This document shows positions 1 to 5,639 of a stretch of DNA of 11,957 bases, in pieces (the first letter of the stretch is position 1; each line of letters starts with the position of its first letter). The notes beneath the pieces were generated by a model that saw only the letters and a list, made by a program, of their open reading frames with translations, was not told the DNA's origin and made no database searches. The stretch comes from Planctomycetota bacterium (GTDB lineage: Bacteria; Planctomycetota; Phycisphaerae; Sedimentisphaerales; SM23-30), in assembly GCA_029573975.1 (NCBI GenBank), contig JAKQBU010000141.1, positions 1-11,957 on the forward strand. The letters run 5' to 3'. The position numbers were made by a program, and so were the translations under genes.

Positions 1-19
1 CGTTTTTCATTTTACCCAT
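1..19 (-). CDS. Start of a third tandem prepilin-like gene (partial, cut by window edge)
   Basis: The minus strand reads ATG at 19-17 followed by codons for M-G-K-M-K-N before the window ends. The same codons open the complete prepilin-like gene at 30-866. The preceding stop codon and spacer (20-32) are also identical to the seam between the two complete genes. So a third array member should lie beyond the left edge. Only six codons are visible and its product is inferred from this seam identity. A second in-frame ATG at 10-8 is an alternative start. Confidence 0.6.
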
Positions 20-66
20 CCTCTTTTCCTTAAAACCCCGGCCAGGTAAAACCCATATATCCGCCA
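1..66. repeat. 66-bp perfect direct repeat, copy A (array seam)
   Basis: Identical base for base to 848-913. On the minus strand it covers the last 12 sense codons of one prepilin gene (coding for the C-terminal TWPGF end), the stop codon, the 10-bp spacer with its ribosome binding site, and the first codons of the next gene. Homology continues past position 66 but with mismatches. Confidence 0.95.
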
Positions 67-866
67 CAGAGTTCCAGCATGCCACTATTAGTGCTGACTC
101 GCATTGCAAATTCTTCATATCTCATATCATCAACATGACCGTCGAAAAAGACCAAGTTCCCGCTGCCAAGAGTAAGTATTTGACCATATGCCAATTTTTT
201 GCCTGAAACCATATGATAGCTGCCGAGGTAATCTTCACAGGGAAACAAGGCACCGCCATTATCATAAGAGGATACCAGATTGTAATCTTCTTCGTACAGC
301 ATAAATACACTCTGGGGGGAAGGAAGAACCAGTTCCGGATTGACCCGCCATTGAGGATCATTTAAACTTACACCCGGTTGAAAATTGTGAGTATAACCCC
401 ATATGAACCACGGACGTGATGGATCGTCTGGATCGGGCCAACCCCAAACCGGACATCCTGTATTAACAGGATTTAAGCGAGGATTGAATTTTTTACAAAG
501 GCTGGGACAGACAAATGCCGAACGTACCTGGACATATTCCCAGATATATCCCCCTTCAAAACAGAGATTTAATTGATTATCATCCGGTTCAGTCCAGTTG
601 GTACCCGTGACAGGACCATATCTACCGCATTCATCGAATTCCCAGCCCCAGGCGGGGATTTTATCTTCGTGATCCTGGGCATAAAGCCGCATCGCCGCCC
701 CCAGCGTCTTGAGATTCGCCAGGCAGACCGCCCGCTTCCCAGCGTCCCGGCCGCTGCTCAAGGCCGGCAGGATAACCAACGTCAATAACACCAAACACCC
801 GCCCGCCACCACCACCTCCGTCCGCGTCAAACCTCTTTGCCTGTTTCCGTTTTTCATTTTACCCAT
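30..866 (-). CDS. Prepilin-like protein with type IV N-terminal signal, array copy 2
   Basis: Predicted 278-aa pseudopilin-like protein, probably anchored in the inner membrane with its body outside the cytoplasm. The basic leader ends in R-G at residues 11-12, followed by LTRTE, so Gly12 is the -1 residue and Glu17 the +5 residue of a prepilin peptidase (PilD-type) site. A hydrophobic helix spans about 18-34. Next comes the CLANLKTLG/LYAQD segment typical of planctomycete prepilin-like families. The C-terminal part has FFDGHV, resembling the H-x9-DG domain but with a longer insert. Cysteines in the body could form disulfides. The start at 866 is preferred because it puts the leader at the N terminus and matches the third copy; a TTG start at 914 would lie inside the upstream gene, and ATG at 857 is also possible. 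It follows the upstream copy by 10 bp, so the two are surely co-transcribed. Specific function is unknown. Confidence 0.8.
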   Translation of the reverse strand: MGKMKNGNRQRGLTRTEVVVAGGCLVLLTLVILPALSSGRDAGKRAVCLANLKTLGAAMRLYAQDHEDKIPAWGWEFDECGRYGPVTGTNWTEPDDNQLNLCFEGGYIWEYVQVRSAFVCPSLCKKFNPRLNPVNTGCPVWGWPDPDDPSRPWFIWGYTHNFQPGVSLNDPQWRVNPELVLPSPQSVFMLYEEDYNLVSSYDNGGALFPCEDYLGSYHMVSGKKLAYGQILTLGSGNLVFFDGHVDDMRYEEFAMRVSTNSGMLELCGGYMGFTWPGF

Positions 867-913
867 CCTCTTTTCCTTAAAACCCCGGCCAGGTAAAACC
901 CATATATCCGCCA
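848..913. repeat. 66-bp perfect direct repeat, copy B (array seam)
   Basis: Second copy of the repeat at 1-66, offset by 847 bp, which is the length of one array unit. It joins the end of the gene at 877-1758 to the start of the gene at 30-866. The flanking coding sequence is much more diverged, so the seam is either recently duplicated or kept identical by recombination. Confidence 0.95.
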
Positions 914-1758
914 ATCAGTTCCAGCGTGCCTGCGGAAGTGCTGCGTTGGATTATATATTCTTGAAAAGTCATCTCGCCCACATGACCATCAAAATAGCAT
1001 ATGTTCCCGCTTCCTCTTCTGCAATCAAAGGTCGAACCGCTGATCTGGGTAATTGTACCGGACACCTTGTGGTATCGTCCGAGCATATCTTCACCAGGAC
1101 CCGTAAAAACGGAGTTAAATAGACTGATGCTGTTATCAAAAGCAGCATAATCCATATAATCCTGTTCGTAGAGCATCATAACACTGGTTGGGCTGGGCAA
1201 TACTAGTTCCGGATTGGCCCGACAGGCTTCAAAGTTAGTCGCATGACCATCATTTCCTTCACAATATCCTGCTTGCCCATTAAGAGAATAACTCCACATC
1301 GGGCCGGGAGGATTTTGCGTACCTTGACCGCCCGGCCAGCCCCAGACATACTGGCTGTGTAGTCCCGTGGATATTCTCGGTTTGGGATTCATCTCATTTT
1401 TGAATGCCGGACAAAGAAAAGGGGATCGGGTCTGGACATACTCCCAGATATAGCCGTACTCAAAAGCCTTGTTCAAGGAATCTGTGGTTTTGGTAATCCA
1501 GTCAGCGGAGGGGTCGCCCTGCGCAGCGCCGATTTCATCGAATTCCCACCCCCAGGCGGGAATTTTGTCTTCGTAATCCCGGGCATACAGCAGGGCGGCG
1601 GCGCCGAGGGTTCGGAGATTGGCGATACAGATGGTATAGCGGCTTGCGTCCCGGGCGGTGGTCAGGGATGGCAAGAGAATGGAAACAAAGAGTGTTACAC
1701 AAAAACCCACTACCAATAGTTCCGTGCGGCTAAAACCACGTGCCTGCTGGATTGCCAT
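877..1758 (-). CDS. Prepilin-like protein with type IV N-terminal signal, array copy 1 (first gene)
   Basis: Predicted 293-aa paralogue of the gene at 30-866. The leader is MAIQQARG, followed by FSRTE, giving Gly8 at -1, Phe9 at +1 and Glu13 at +5 of a prepilin peptidase site. A hydrophobic segment follows at about 14-31. Blocks shared with copy 2 include IPAWGWEFDE, YIWEYVQ, VWGWP, NPELVLPSP, YFDGHV/FFDGHV and the C-terminal GGYMGFTWPGF. The start at 1758 has TGAGGA eight bases upstream; a longer reading from TTG at 1935 adds 59 residues and would bury the prepilin signal, so it is rejected. It is the first gene of the array and is read divergently from the sigma factor operon. The family is known for pseudopilin-type processing, but the substrate or role of this protein cannot be read from sequence. 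Confidence 0.82.
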   Translation of the reverse strand: MAIQQARGFSRTELLVVGFCVTLFVSILLPSLTTARDASRYTICIANLRTLGAAALLYARDYEDKIPAWGWEFDEIGAAQGDPSADWITKTTDSLNKAFEYGYIWEYVQTRSPFLCPAFKNEMNPKPRISTGLHSQYVWGWPGGQGTQNPPGPMWSYSLNGQAGYCEGNDGHATNFEACRANPELVLPSPTSVMMLYEQDYMDYAAFDNSISLFNSVFTGPGEDMLGRYHKVSGTITQISGSTFDCRRGSGNICYFDGHVGEMTFQEYIIQRSTSAGTLELIGGYMGFTWPGF

Positions 1759-1766
1759 GTTTGCGA

Positions 1767-1772
1767 TCCTCA
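1767..1772 (-). promoter_or_regulatory. Ribosome binding site that fixes the start of prepilin copy 1
   Basis: The minus strand reads TGAGGA followed by an eight-base gap and ATG at 1758. This is the best Shine-Dalgarno match upstream of any candidate start of this gene, and it supports the 293-aa product over the longer TTG-started form. Confidence 0.75.
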
Positions 1773-1842
1773 CCAATAGGTTAACGACTTTGAGCGCCCC
1801 CTTCTCAGCATGGGCACCCAACCGGTTATATCTGTATCGGAT

Positions 1843-1871
1843 ATTGTAAAAAAAACGGCGGAAAAATACAA
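1843..1871 (-). promoter_or_regulatory. Candidate sigma70-like promoter of the prepilin array
   Basis: On the minus strand a -35 box TTGTAT (1871-1866) is followed by exactly 17 bp and a -10 box TACAAT (1848-1843). Transcription would start near 1836, giving an untranslated leader of about 78 bases before the ATG at 1758. The match is good but the region is A/T-rich, and no experiment is implied. Confidence 0.5.
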
Positions 1872-1885
1872 GAAATTTTCCGATG

Positions 1886-1937
1886 GTGTAAAAATAGGCA
1901 GAAAAAAAGGCCGCCAAAAGCGTTAAAATAGGCAAAA
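1886..1937. repeat. Two near-direct repeats (period 34 bp) upstream of the prepilin promoter
   Basis: The 10-mer AAAATAGGCA occurs exactly at 1891-1900 and 1925-1934. Extending to 1886-1903 and 1920-1937, 15 of 18 positions agree. The copies lie roughly 60 and 94 bp upstream of the predicted prepilin transcription start, near three helical turns apart. That placement would suit paired activator sites, but this is inferred from position alone; part of the similarity comes from A-rich sequence. Confidence 0.4.
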
Positions 1938-2052
1938 TTTGTACGGAAAACCGCCGGGTACATCCGTAAATCTTTTTTTGACAGATAGATAGGAAAATGA
2001 CGCTCTACCCCTTGCCGCCGGCGGAAAACGTGAATGAACTTTTGGCTGGGGG

Positions 2053-2070
2053 TATCCATATATATGGATA
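2053..2070. promoter_or_regulatory. Perfect 18-bp palindrome in front of the ECF sigma gene (possible operator)
   Basis: The sequence TATCCATATATATGGATA is its own reverse complement across all 18 bases, and symmetry stops on both sides. It ends six bases before the ATG at 2077 and includes the only weak Shine-Dalgarno-like bases (GGA at 2066-2068). A dimeric repressor here, or a small RNA hairpin hiding the ribosome binding site, would directly limit sigma factor synthesis. Both roles are inference; the A/T-rich centre makes chance somewhat more likely than the length suggests. Confidence 0.5.
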
Positions 2071-2076
2071 AAATGA

Positions 2077-2667
2077 ATGGCCATGAGCAGCACGAAACCA
2101 CAACCCAATGAATCGGCTCTGGTCTGTGCCGCCCGGCAGGGTGATCAGGAGGCCATCGTCAAGCTGCTGGATAGCAACTGGCGGTGGCTCAAAGGGCTGG
2201 CCTATAACCTGCTGGGCAACCCGGACGATGTCGATGAAGTCATGCAGAACATCTGTATCCTGGTGATCCAGAAAGTAGGGACGCTGCGCGAACCGGAGCG
2301 GTTCAGACCCTGGCTGACGACGGTGGCCCGCCATGCCGCCCTGGCCTACCGCCAGCAGCGCAGCCAGCGGCCGATCCAGCTTGATGATTTATTGCTGGCC
2401 CAGCAGCAGGCGACGGAAAATGAGAATGTCGCCGAAGTGCTGGACCGGGAAGATACGCAGCAAAAGATCCTCGCGGCGGTGCGGCTGCTGCCCGAAAAAT
2501 ATGGTGAGCTGTTTATTATGAAATATGTGGATGATTTAAGCTATAACCAGATTAGTGAAATTTTGAATATACCGGTCACCACGGTGCAGATTCGCCTGGT
2601 CCGCGCCCGGCGCATGATTCTGAACCATCTGACCGGCAAACCCAACGACAAGGTGCCCCGAACATGA
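2077..2667 (+). CDS. ECF-type RNA polymerase sigma factor
   Basis: Predicted 196-aa sigma factor of the extracytoplasmic function type, directing RNA polymerase to a dedicated promoter set. Region 2 spans about residues 25-98, with the DDVDEVMQN segment (50-58) and PWLTTVARHAALAYRQ (79-93). A variable linker rich in Gln and Asp follows. Region 4 spans about 128-184, with LPEKYGELF, then LSYNQISEIL and VTTVQIRLVRAR as the helix-turn-helix that should read the -35 box. Only regions 2 and 4 are present, as usual for ECF sigmas. Start choice is open between ATG 2077 and ATG 2083, since no strong Shine-Dalgarno is present. The stop overlaps the next gene's start in ATGA, indicating translational coupling to its anti-sigma factor. 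The ECF group cannot be assigned by eye. Confidence 0.88.
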   Translation: MAMSSTKPQPNESALVCAARQGDQEAIVKLLDSNWRWLKGLAYNLLGNPDDVDEVMQNICILVIQKVGTLREPERFRPWLTTVARHAALAYRQQRSQRPIQLDDLLLAQQQATENENVAEVLDREDTQQKILAAVRLLPEKYGELFIMKYVDDLSYNQISEILNIPVTTVQIRLVRARRMILNHLTGKPNDKVPRT

Positions 2668-3242
2668 ACCCGGAACTGACCGAAGTATTAATAGGCAAAT
2701 TTCTTGACAGCGAGATTACTCCCGCCGAGAAACGGCTGCTGGACGAGGAACTGAAGCAGAATCCGCAGGCCCGGCAATTATTGCAGGAACTCCAGCAATT
2801 GCACCAACAAACACAGCAGGTATTTATGCGGGAAATCGCCGAACAGGGCCAGCCGGCCGAGCAAATCATCCGGCAGGCCCTGCAGAAACAGCCGCTGATG
2901 GCGCGGCGCCGGCGGATTCGGCTTAGCCCCTGGTTGCATCTGGCGGCCAATGTGGCAGCCGGTTTTGTCCTGGGCTTCGGGGTGTATCATATTTTTGTCG
3001 GTTCTAATACTCCTGAGGTCATTCCTGCCCCCCAGGCTCCCGAATCGCCCGTGGTGCAGGCAAATCCCGCCCCGAAAGAAATCCATCGGATTGCCGAGGA
3101 TCTTCGCTCCCGGCCCCTGCTGCCCGGCAAAACCGGCCGAGTGGATTATTATTTGTATCCCGGCCCTTCCGGTTCGGAATGGCTGATAGAAGCATATCCT
3201 GATACCGGCGTAGAAACCGCCAGTTATCACGGAGATTTATAA
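2664..3242 (+). CDS. Putative membrane anti-sigma factor (no zinc motif)
   Basis: Predicted 192-aa single-pass membrane protein, probably the inhibitor of the sigma factor encoded just upstream. The cytoplasmic N-terminal part has an acidic, helical anti-sigma-like start (IGKFLDSEITPAEKRLLDEEL, about 10-30) and a Gln-rich helix to about 75. A basic ARRRRIRL stretch (80-87) precedes one hydrophobic helix at about 91-113, giving an N-in orientation. A Pro/Ala-rich linker (115-137) and a small outer domain with VDYYLYPGPSGSEW (150-163) follow. There is no cysteine at all, so the His-x3-Cys-x2-Cys zinc motif of many anti-sigma domains is absent. The role is inferred from the ATGA overlap with the sigma gene, the N-terminal shape and the membrane helix. 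The outer domain is unassigned and could be the signal-receiving part. Confidence 0.7.
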   Translation: MNPELTEVLIGKFLDSEITPAEKRLLDEELKQNPQARQLLQELQQLHQQTQQVFMREIAEQGQPAEQIIRQALQKQPLMARRRRIRLSPWLHLAANVAAGFVLGFGVYHIFVGSNTPEVIPAPQAPESPVVQANPAPKEIHRIAEDLRSRPLLPGKTGRVDYYLYPGPSGSEWLIEAYPDTGVETASYHGDL

Positions 3243-3243
3243 C

Positions 3244-3249
3244 AAGGAG
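3244..3249 (+). promoter_or_regulatory. Strong ribosome binding site of the PDZ gene
   Basis: AAGGAG lies eight bases before the ATG at 3258, within the 15-bp gap after the anti-sigma gene. It is the strongest Shine-Dalgarno in the operon, in contrast to the weak one before the sigma gene, suggesting the PDZ protein is made in larger amounts. Confidence 0.75.
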
Positions 3250-3257
3250 ACCCGATT

Positions 3258-4214
3258 ATGAAAACCAGATATTTGACAGTTGTATGGACTATCCTGTTCG
3301 TTTTTTCCGCTGGTGCTGCCTGGGCGGAAACCGCCGGCGAATTCGCCAGGTCCTACCTGGGAGTGCGCCTGGACCATGTCCCTGAAATATTACACAAGCA
3401 CCTGAAACTCGAGAAGAACCGCGGTTTGCTGATCCAGAATATCCAAGCGGGCAGCCCGGCGGACAAGGCGGGCCTGGAAAAAGATGATATCATTCTTTCG
3501 TGGAACGGCCAGCCGGTTACCAGCTACCCGGAGTTTGTGGTCCAGGTCCAGCAAACGCCCGCCGGGACCGCCATCACGCTGGAAGTCCTGCATAACGGCG
3601 ATACCAAATCCCTGGCCGTAACGCTGGAACCCTATCAAAAGCTCGATACCTGGAAATATCCCACGGGGCCGGAAAATTTCGGCGGTCTGCAGCCGGGCCG
3701 GGTATTCCGCCTCCAGCCGGACAAACAAAACTGGGAGCAGATCCCCTTCGGCCAGGCACCCGAAATGAAAGACTACTTCAAACGGTTCTTCCAGCAAAAA
3801 CAGTCTTATAAGAGTTCCGACGGTGCGATAGATCTGGAGATTATTATCGAAGGCGACCCCGCCGAAGAGAACGCCAGGATAAAAATTCAAGACCGCAAGG
3901 ATCGAACCATATATGAAACCACCGCCGATCAGATCGACCAACTGCCGGAAAAATACCGCCAGCCGGTCCGGGAAATGCTCGATAAGGCGCGGAACTCAGG
4001 CTTCGATTTCGATTTTGACTTGTCCCCATGGCGGGACTTCCAGGGAAATCCGCAGAATCGGCCTTTCCTCCCCAACTGGCCGCCGGCTTGGTCTGGCAAT
4101 CCGTCGGGTGCGGCCATGCAGCAACAGATGCAGGACCTGATCGAGCGGATGGAACAGATGGAAAAAAGCCACCAGGAACTGCTGCAGCGGATGCAGCAGA
4201 ACGAGGAGAAATAG
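3258..4214 (+). CDS. Exported PDZ-domain protein, third gene of the sigma operon
   Basis: Predicted 318-aa exported protein. A signal peptide is clear: basic MKTR start, hydrophobic core, and AWA at 21-23 as the likely cleavage site. A PDZ domain covers about 33-125, with RGLLIQNI (55-62) as the peptide-binding loop, then GSPADKAGLEKDDIILSWNG (65-84), as in the PDZ domains of HtrA/DegP and RseP. No serine protease domain or HExxH motif is present, so it should bind but not cut. Residues about 140-260 form an unassigned domain with charged beta-like stretches. A Pro/Trp/Asn-rich linker is followed by a Gln/Met/Glu-rich coiled coil (about 290-318), suggesting oligomerisation. It follows the anti-sigma gene by 15 bp. 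In E. coli the sigma-E system, PDZ domains gate anti-sigma proteolysis; a comparable sensing role here is inference. Confidence 0.8.
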   Translation: MKTRYLTVVWTILFVFSAGAAWAETAGEFARSYLGVRLDHVPEILHKHLKLEKNRGLLIQNIQAGSPADKAGLEKDDIILSWNGQPVTSYPEFVVQVQQTPAGTAITLEVLHNGDTKSLAVTLEPYQKLDTWKYPTGPENFGGLQPGRVFRLQPDKQNWEQIPFGQAPEMKDYFKRFFQQKQSYKSSDGAIDLEIIIEGDPAEENARIKIQDRKDRTIYETTADQIDQLPEKYRQPVREMLDKARNSGFDFDFDLSPWRDFQGNPQNRPFLPNWPPAWSGNPSGAAMQQQMQDLIERMEQMEKSHQELLQRMQQNEEK

Positions 4215-4235
4215 CGATCTCCGAAAGGAACGGAC

Positions 4236-5033
4236 TTACGTCGGGAGGTTTTGTTCCTCTACCGGCGGCAGCCACAGGTTAAACGCGGCCCCCTGTCCGG
4301 GAGTGCTTTCGACGGTGATTTTGCCGCCGTAGGATTCCATGATATCTTTGCAAATCAACAGGCCCAGGCCCGTTCCCTGCTGGTCCGGTTTTTCCGCCTG
4401 GCTTTTGGTGGTAAAAAACGGCTCAAAAATTTTATCCAGAATTTCCGGCGGGATTCCGCAGCCGGTATCGGTCACGCGAATCCACCGGGCTCCATCCGTT
4501 TCGGACCCTGCCTCCACTTTCAGGATTCCGCCCCGGCCGATCATGGCCTGGCGGGCGTTGATAATCAGATTGACCAGAACCTGCTGTAATTGGCTCGGCA
4601 CGACAAACACCTGGAAATCATCGGGAATGGCAAGCTTGACGGTGATATTGTCTTTCTGGAAATCTCGGGCCAGGCACTGGAAGCTGTCTTCCACCACCTC
4701 TTTGAGCCGGATCCAATTTTTGATTTGGGTTTGATCCCGCACCAGCCCCAGCATACTCTGGATCACCAGCGAGGCCCGATTGCCATGCTGAATGGTTTTT
4801 TCCAGGGCCTTTCGCATCAGGCCCACATCTTCCTGATTTTTCAGGGCCAGTTCCGCATAATTAATCATCGGGGCCAGGATATTATTGAATTCATGCGCCA
4901 CCAGACAGGCCATGGTCCCCAGCGTAGCCAATTTTTGGGTGGCCTGAATTTGCTGCTCCAGGTTGGTAATGCGATCTTCGTTTTCGCGTAATTGTTGGTG
5001 CAGATTCTGACGCTGCTTAATCAAACCAGACAA
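4236..5033 (-). CDS. Soluble sensor histidine kinase without a sensor domain
   Basis: Predicted 265-aa cytoplasmic two-component kinase. An N-terminal coiled coil (about 5-35) leads into the H box LVAHEFNN, with phospho-acceptor His47. The ATP-binding domain has an N box around LVNLIINA (Asn159), G1 box DTGCG (189-193), F box FEPFF (203-207) and G2 box GTGLGL (220-225), so it should be active. There is no transmembrane helix, PAS, GAF or HAMP domain; the input must come from a partner protein or the coiled coil. The H-box type resembles NtrB-like kinases. Start is TTG at 5033 with GGAGG five bases upstream. The gene converges on the PDZ gene with a 21-bp gap and no terminator hairpin that I can see. 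The nearby receiver gene (5640-6116) is a possible partner. Confidence 0.88.
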   Translation of the reverse strand: MSGLIKQRQNLHQQLRENEDRITNLEQQIQATQKLATLGTMACLVAHEFNNILAPMINYAELALKNQEDVGLMRKALEKTIQHGNRASLVIQSMLGLVRDQTQIKNWIRLKEVVEDSFQCLARDFQKDNITVKLAIPDDFQVFVVPSQLQQVLVNLIINARQAMIGRGGILKVEAGSETDGARWIRVTDTGCGIPPEILDKIFEPFFTTKSQAEKPDQQGTGLGLLICKDIMESYGGKITVESTPGQGAAFNLWLPPVEEQNLPT

Positions 5034-5038
5034 AACTA

Positions 5039-5043
5039 CCTCC
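5039..5043 (-). promoter_or_regulatory. Ribosome binding site supporting a TTG start for the kinase
   Basis: The minus strand carries GGAGG five bases ahead of TTG at 5033-5031. No ATG or GTG lies at a usable distance, so this site argues for the rare TTG initiation codon rather than a shorter product. Confidence 0.7.
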
Positions 5044-5100
5044 GGGTAAAATCGCTCTCGTTTTCAACAAGATTGACTGGCTTTCAACGCACTATTCGGT

Positions 5101-5106
5101 TATAAT
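5101..5106 (+). promoter_or_regulatory. Perfect -10-like TATAAT upstream of the 87-aa gene
   Basis: TATAAT is exact, but the hexamer 17 bp upstream (TGGCTT) is a poor -35 box; the better TTGACT at 5073-5078 is 22 bp away, too far. A start near 5113 would leave about 70 bases before the ATG at 5185. The region is A/T-rich, so this is a weak call. Confidence 0.3.
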
Positions 5107-5184
5107 ATACGTGTTATAGGACGTACCGGATTTAATAATAGCATATACAAGTTATCGGGTCTTTGCTGGAAATAACTTGAAACA

Positions 5185-5448
5185 ATGGACAAACAAGCGT
5201 TATTAACGGAATTATTGGACCTGGCCGGTCGCCTGGATATCGATGTAAGGCAGGTTTATATGACCGGCGAAGGCGGCGGACTCTGCAAGTTGCGAGGCCG
5301 ATGGGTCTTATTTGTCGATAACGCCGCTCCCCTGCCCGAGCAATTGGCCCGGGTGGCGGAGGCCCTGGCCGGTCAGGACCATCTCGAGGATCAATTTTTG
5401 TTGCCTGAGGTTCGGGAAATCCTGGAACAATACCGCAATCCAAAGTAA
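5185..5448 (+). CDS. Small conserved-looking protein of unknown function (87 aa)
   Basis: Predicted 87-aa soluble, acidic protein. The layout is an N-terminal helix (TELLDLAGRLDIDVRQ), a glycine-rich core GEGGGLCKLRGRWVLFVD (about 28-45) with the only cysteine, then PLPEQLARVAEALAG and a C-terminal helix PEVREILEQY. From memory, the GGGLCxLRGxxVLFVD core resembles a family of short uncharacterised proteins in planctomycetes and other bacteria; I cannot assign a function. There is no signal peptide or membrane segment. No good Shine-Dalgarno precedes the ATG. It is read divergently from the kinase gene (151-bp gap) and lies upstream of the response regulator in the same direction, but a separate promoter seems to drive the latter. 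Codon use matches its neighbours, which supports it being a real gene. Confidence 0.65.
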   Translation: MDKQALLTELLDLAGRLDIDVRQVYMTGEGGGLCKLRGRWVLFVDNAAPLPEQLARVAEALAGQDHLEDQFLLPEVREILEQYRNPK

Positions 5449-5561
5449 ACTCTAAAGTCCTCATTGGAATTGCTAAGTAATTGTTATTTACATAGTTACC
5501 ACTTTATTTGCCTCTTATCCGCCGCTCCAGACGGAAATCCGGGAATCACATAAACTGAAAC

Positions 5562-5590
5562 TGGACGGCAGGCAGCAGGCTTGTTATAAT
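5562..5590 (+). promoter_or_regulatory. Candidate extended -10 promoter of the response regulator gene
   Basis: TGGACG (5562-5567, four of six to TTGACA) is followed by 17 bp and TATAAT (5585-5590). The TG at 5582-5583 makes an extended -10 (TGnTATAAT). Transcription would start near 5597. This makes the upstream TTG at 5601 too close to the mRNA end to be the likely start and favours an ATG further on. Confidence 0.6.
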
Positions 5591-5639
5591 ATGGCTGTTT
5601 TTGACAGAAACTTTATATTCCGCTATGGAGCATGGATAT

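Larger units (their letters stand above)
1759..2076. other. 318-bp divergent control region between prepilin array and sigma operon
   Basis: This gap holds the prepilin ribosome binding site and leader, a candidate minus-strand promoter (1843-1871), the 34-bp-period repeats (1886-1937), a small GC-rich palindrome (2015-2024) and the 18-bp palindrome (2053-2070). I find no convincing plus-strand promoter: TTGACA occurs at 1978-1983 but no -10 box lies 16-18 bp downstream. The sigma gene may use an alternative-sigma promoter that I cannot recognise. Confidence 0.5.

Noticed and set aside
709..1122. 137-codon plus-strand frame across the prepilin seam
   Set aside because: It is antisense to two prepilin-like genes with clear protein signatures.
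1859..1882. CGGAAAA/TTTTCCG hairpin upstream of the prepilin genes
   Set aside because: It overlaps the -35 region of the proposed promoter, is short and A/T-rich, and has no T-run that would make a terminator.
1759..1935. N-terminal extension of prepilin copy 1 from TTG at 1935
   Set aside because: It would bury the prepilin signal 67 residues inside the protein and cover a good promoter. ATG 1758 has a proper ribosome binding site.
1978..1983. TTGACA as -35 box for the sigma operon
   Set aside because: No -10-like hexamer lies 16-18 bp downstream (the sequence there is GC-rich), so a promoter is not supported.
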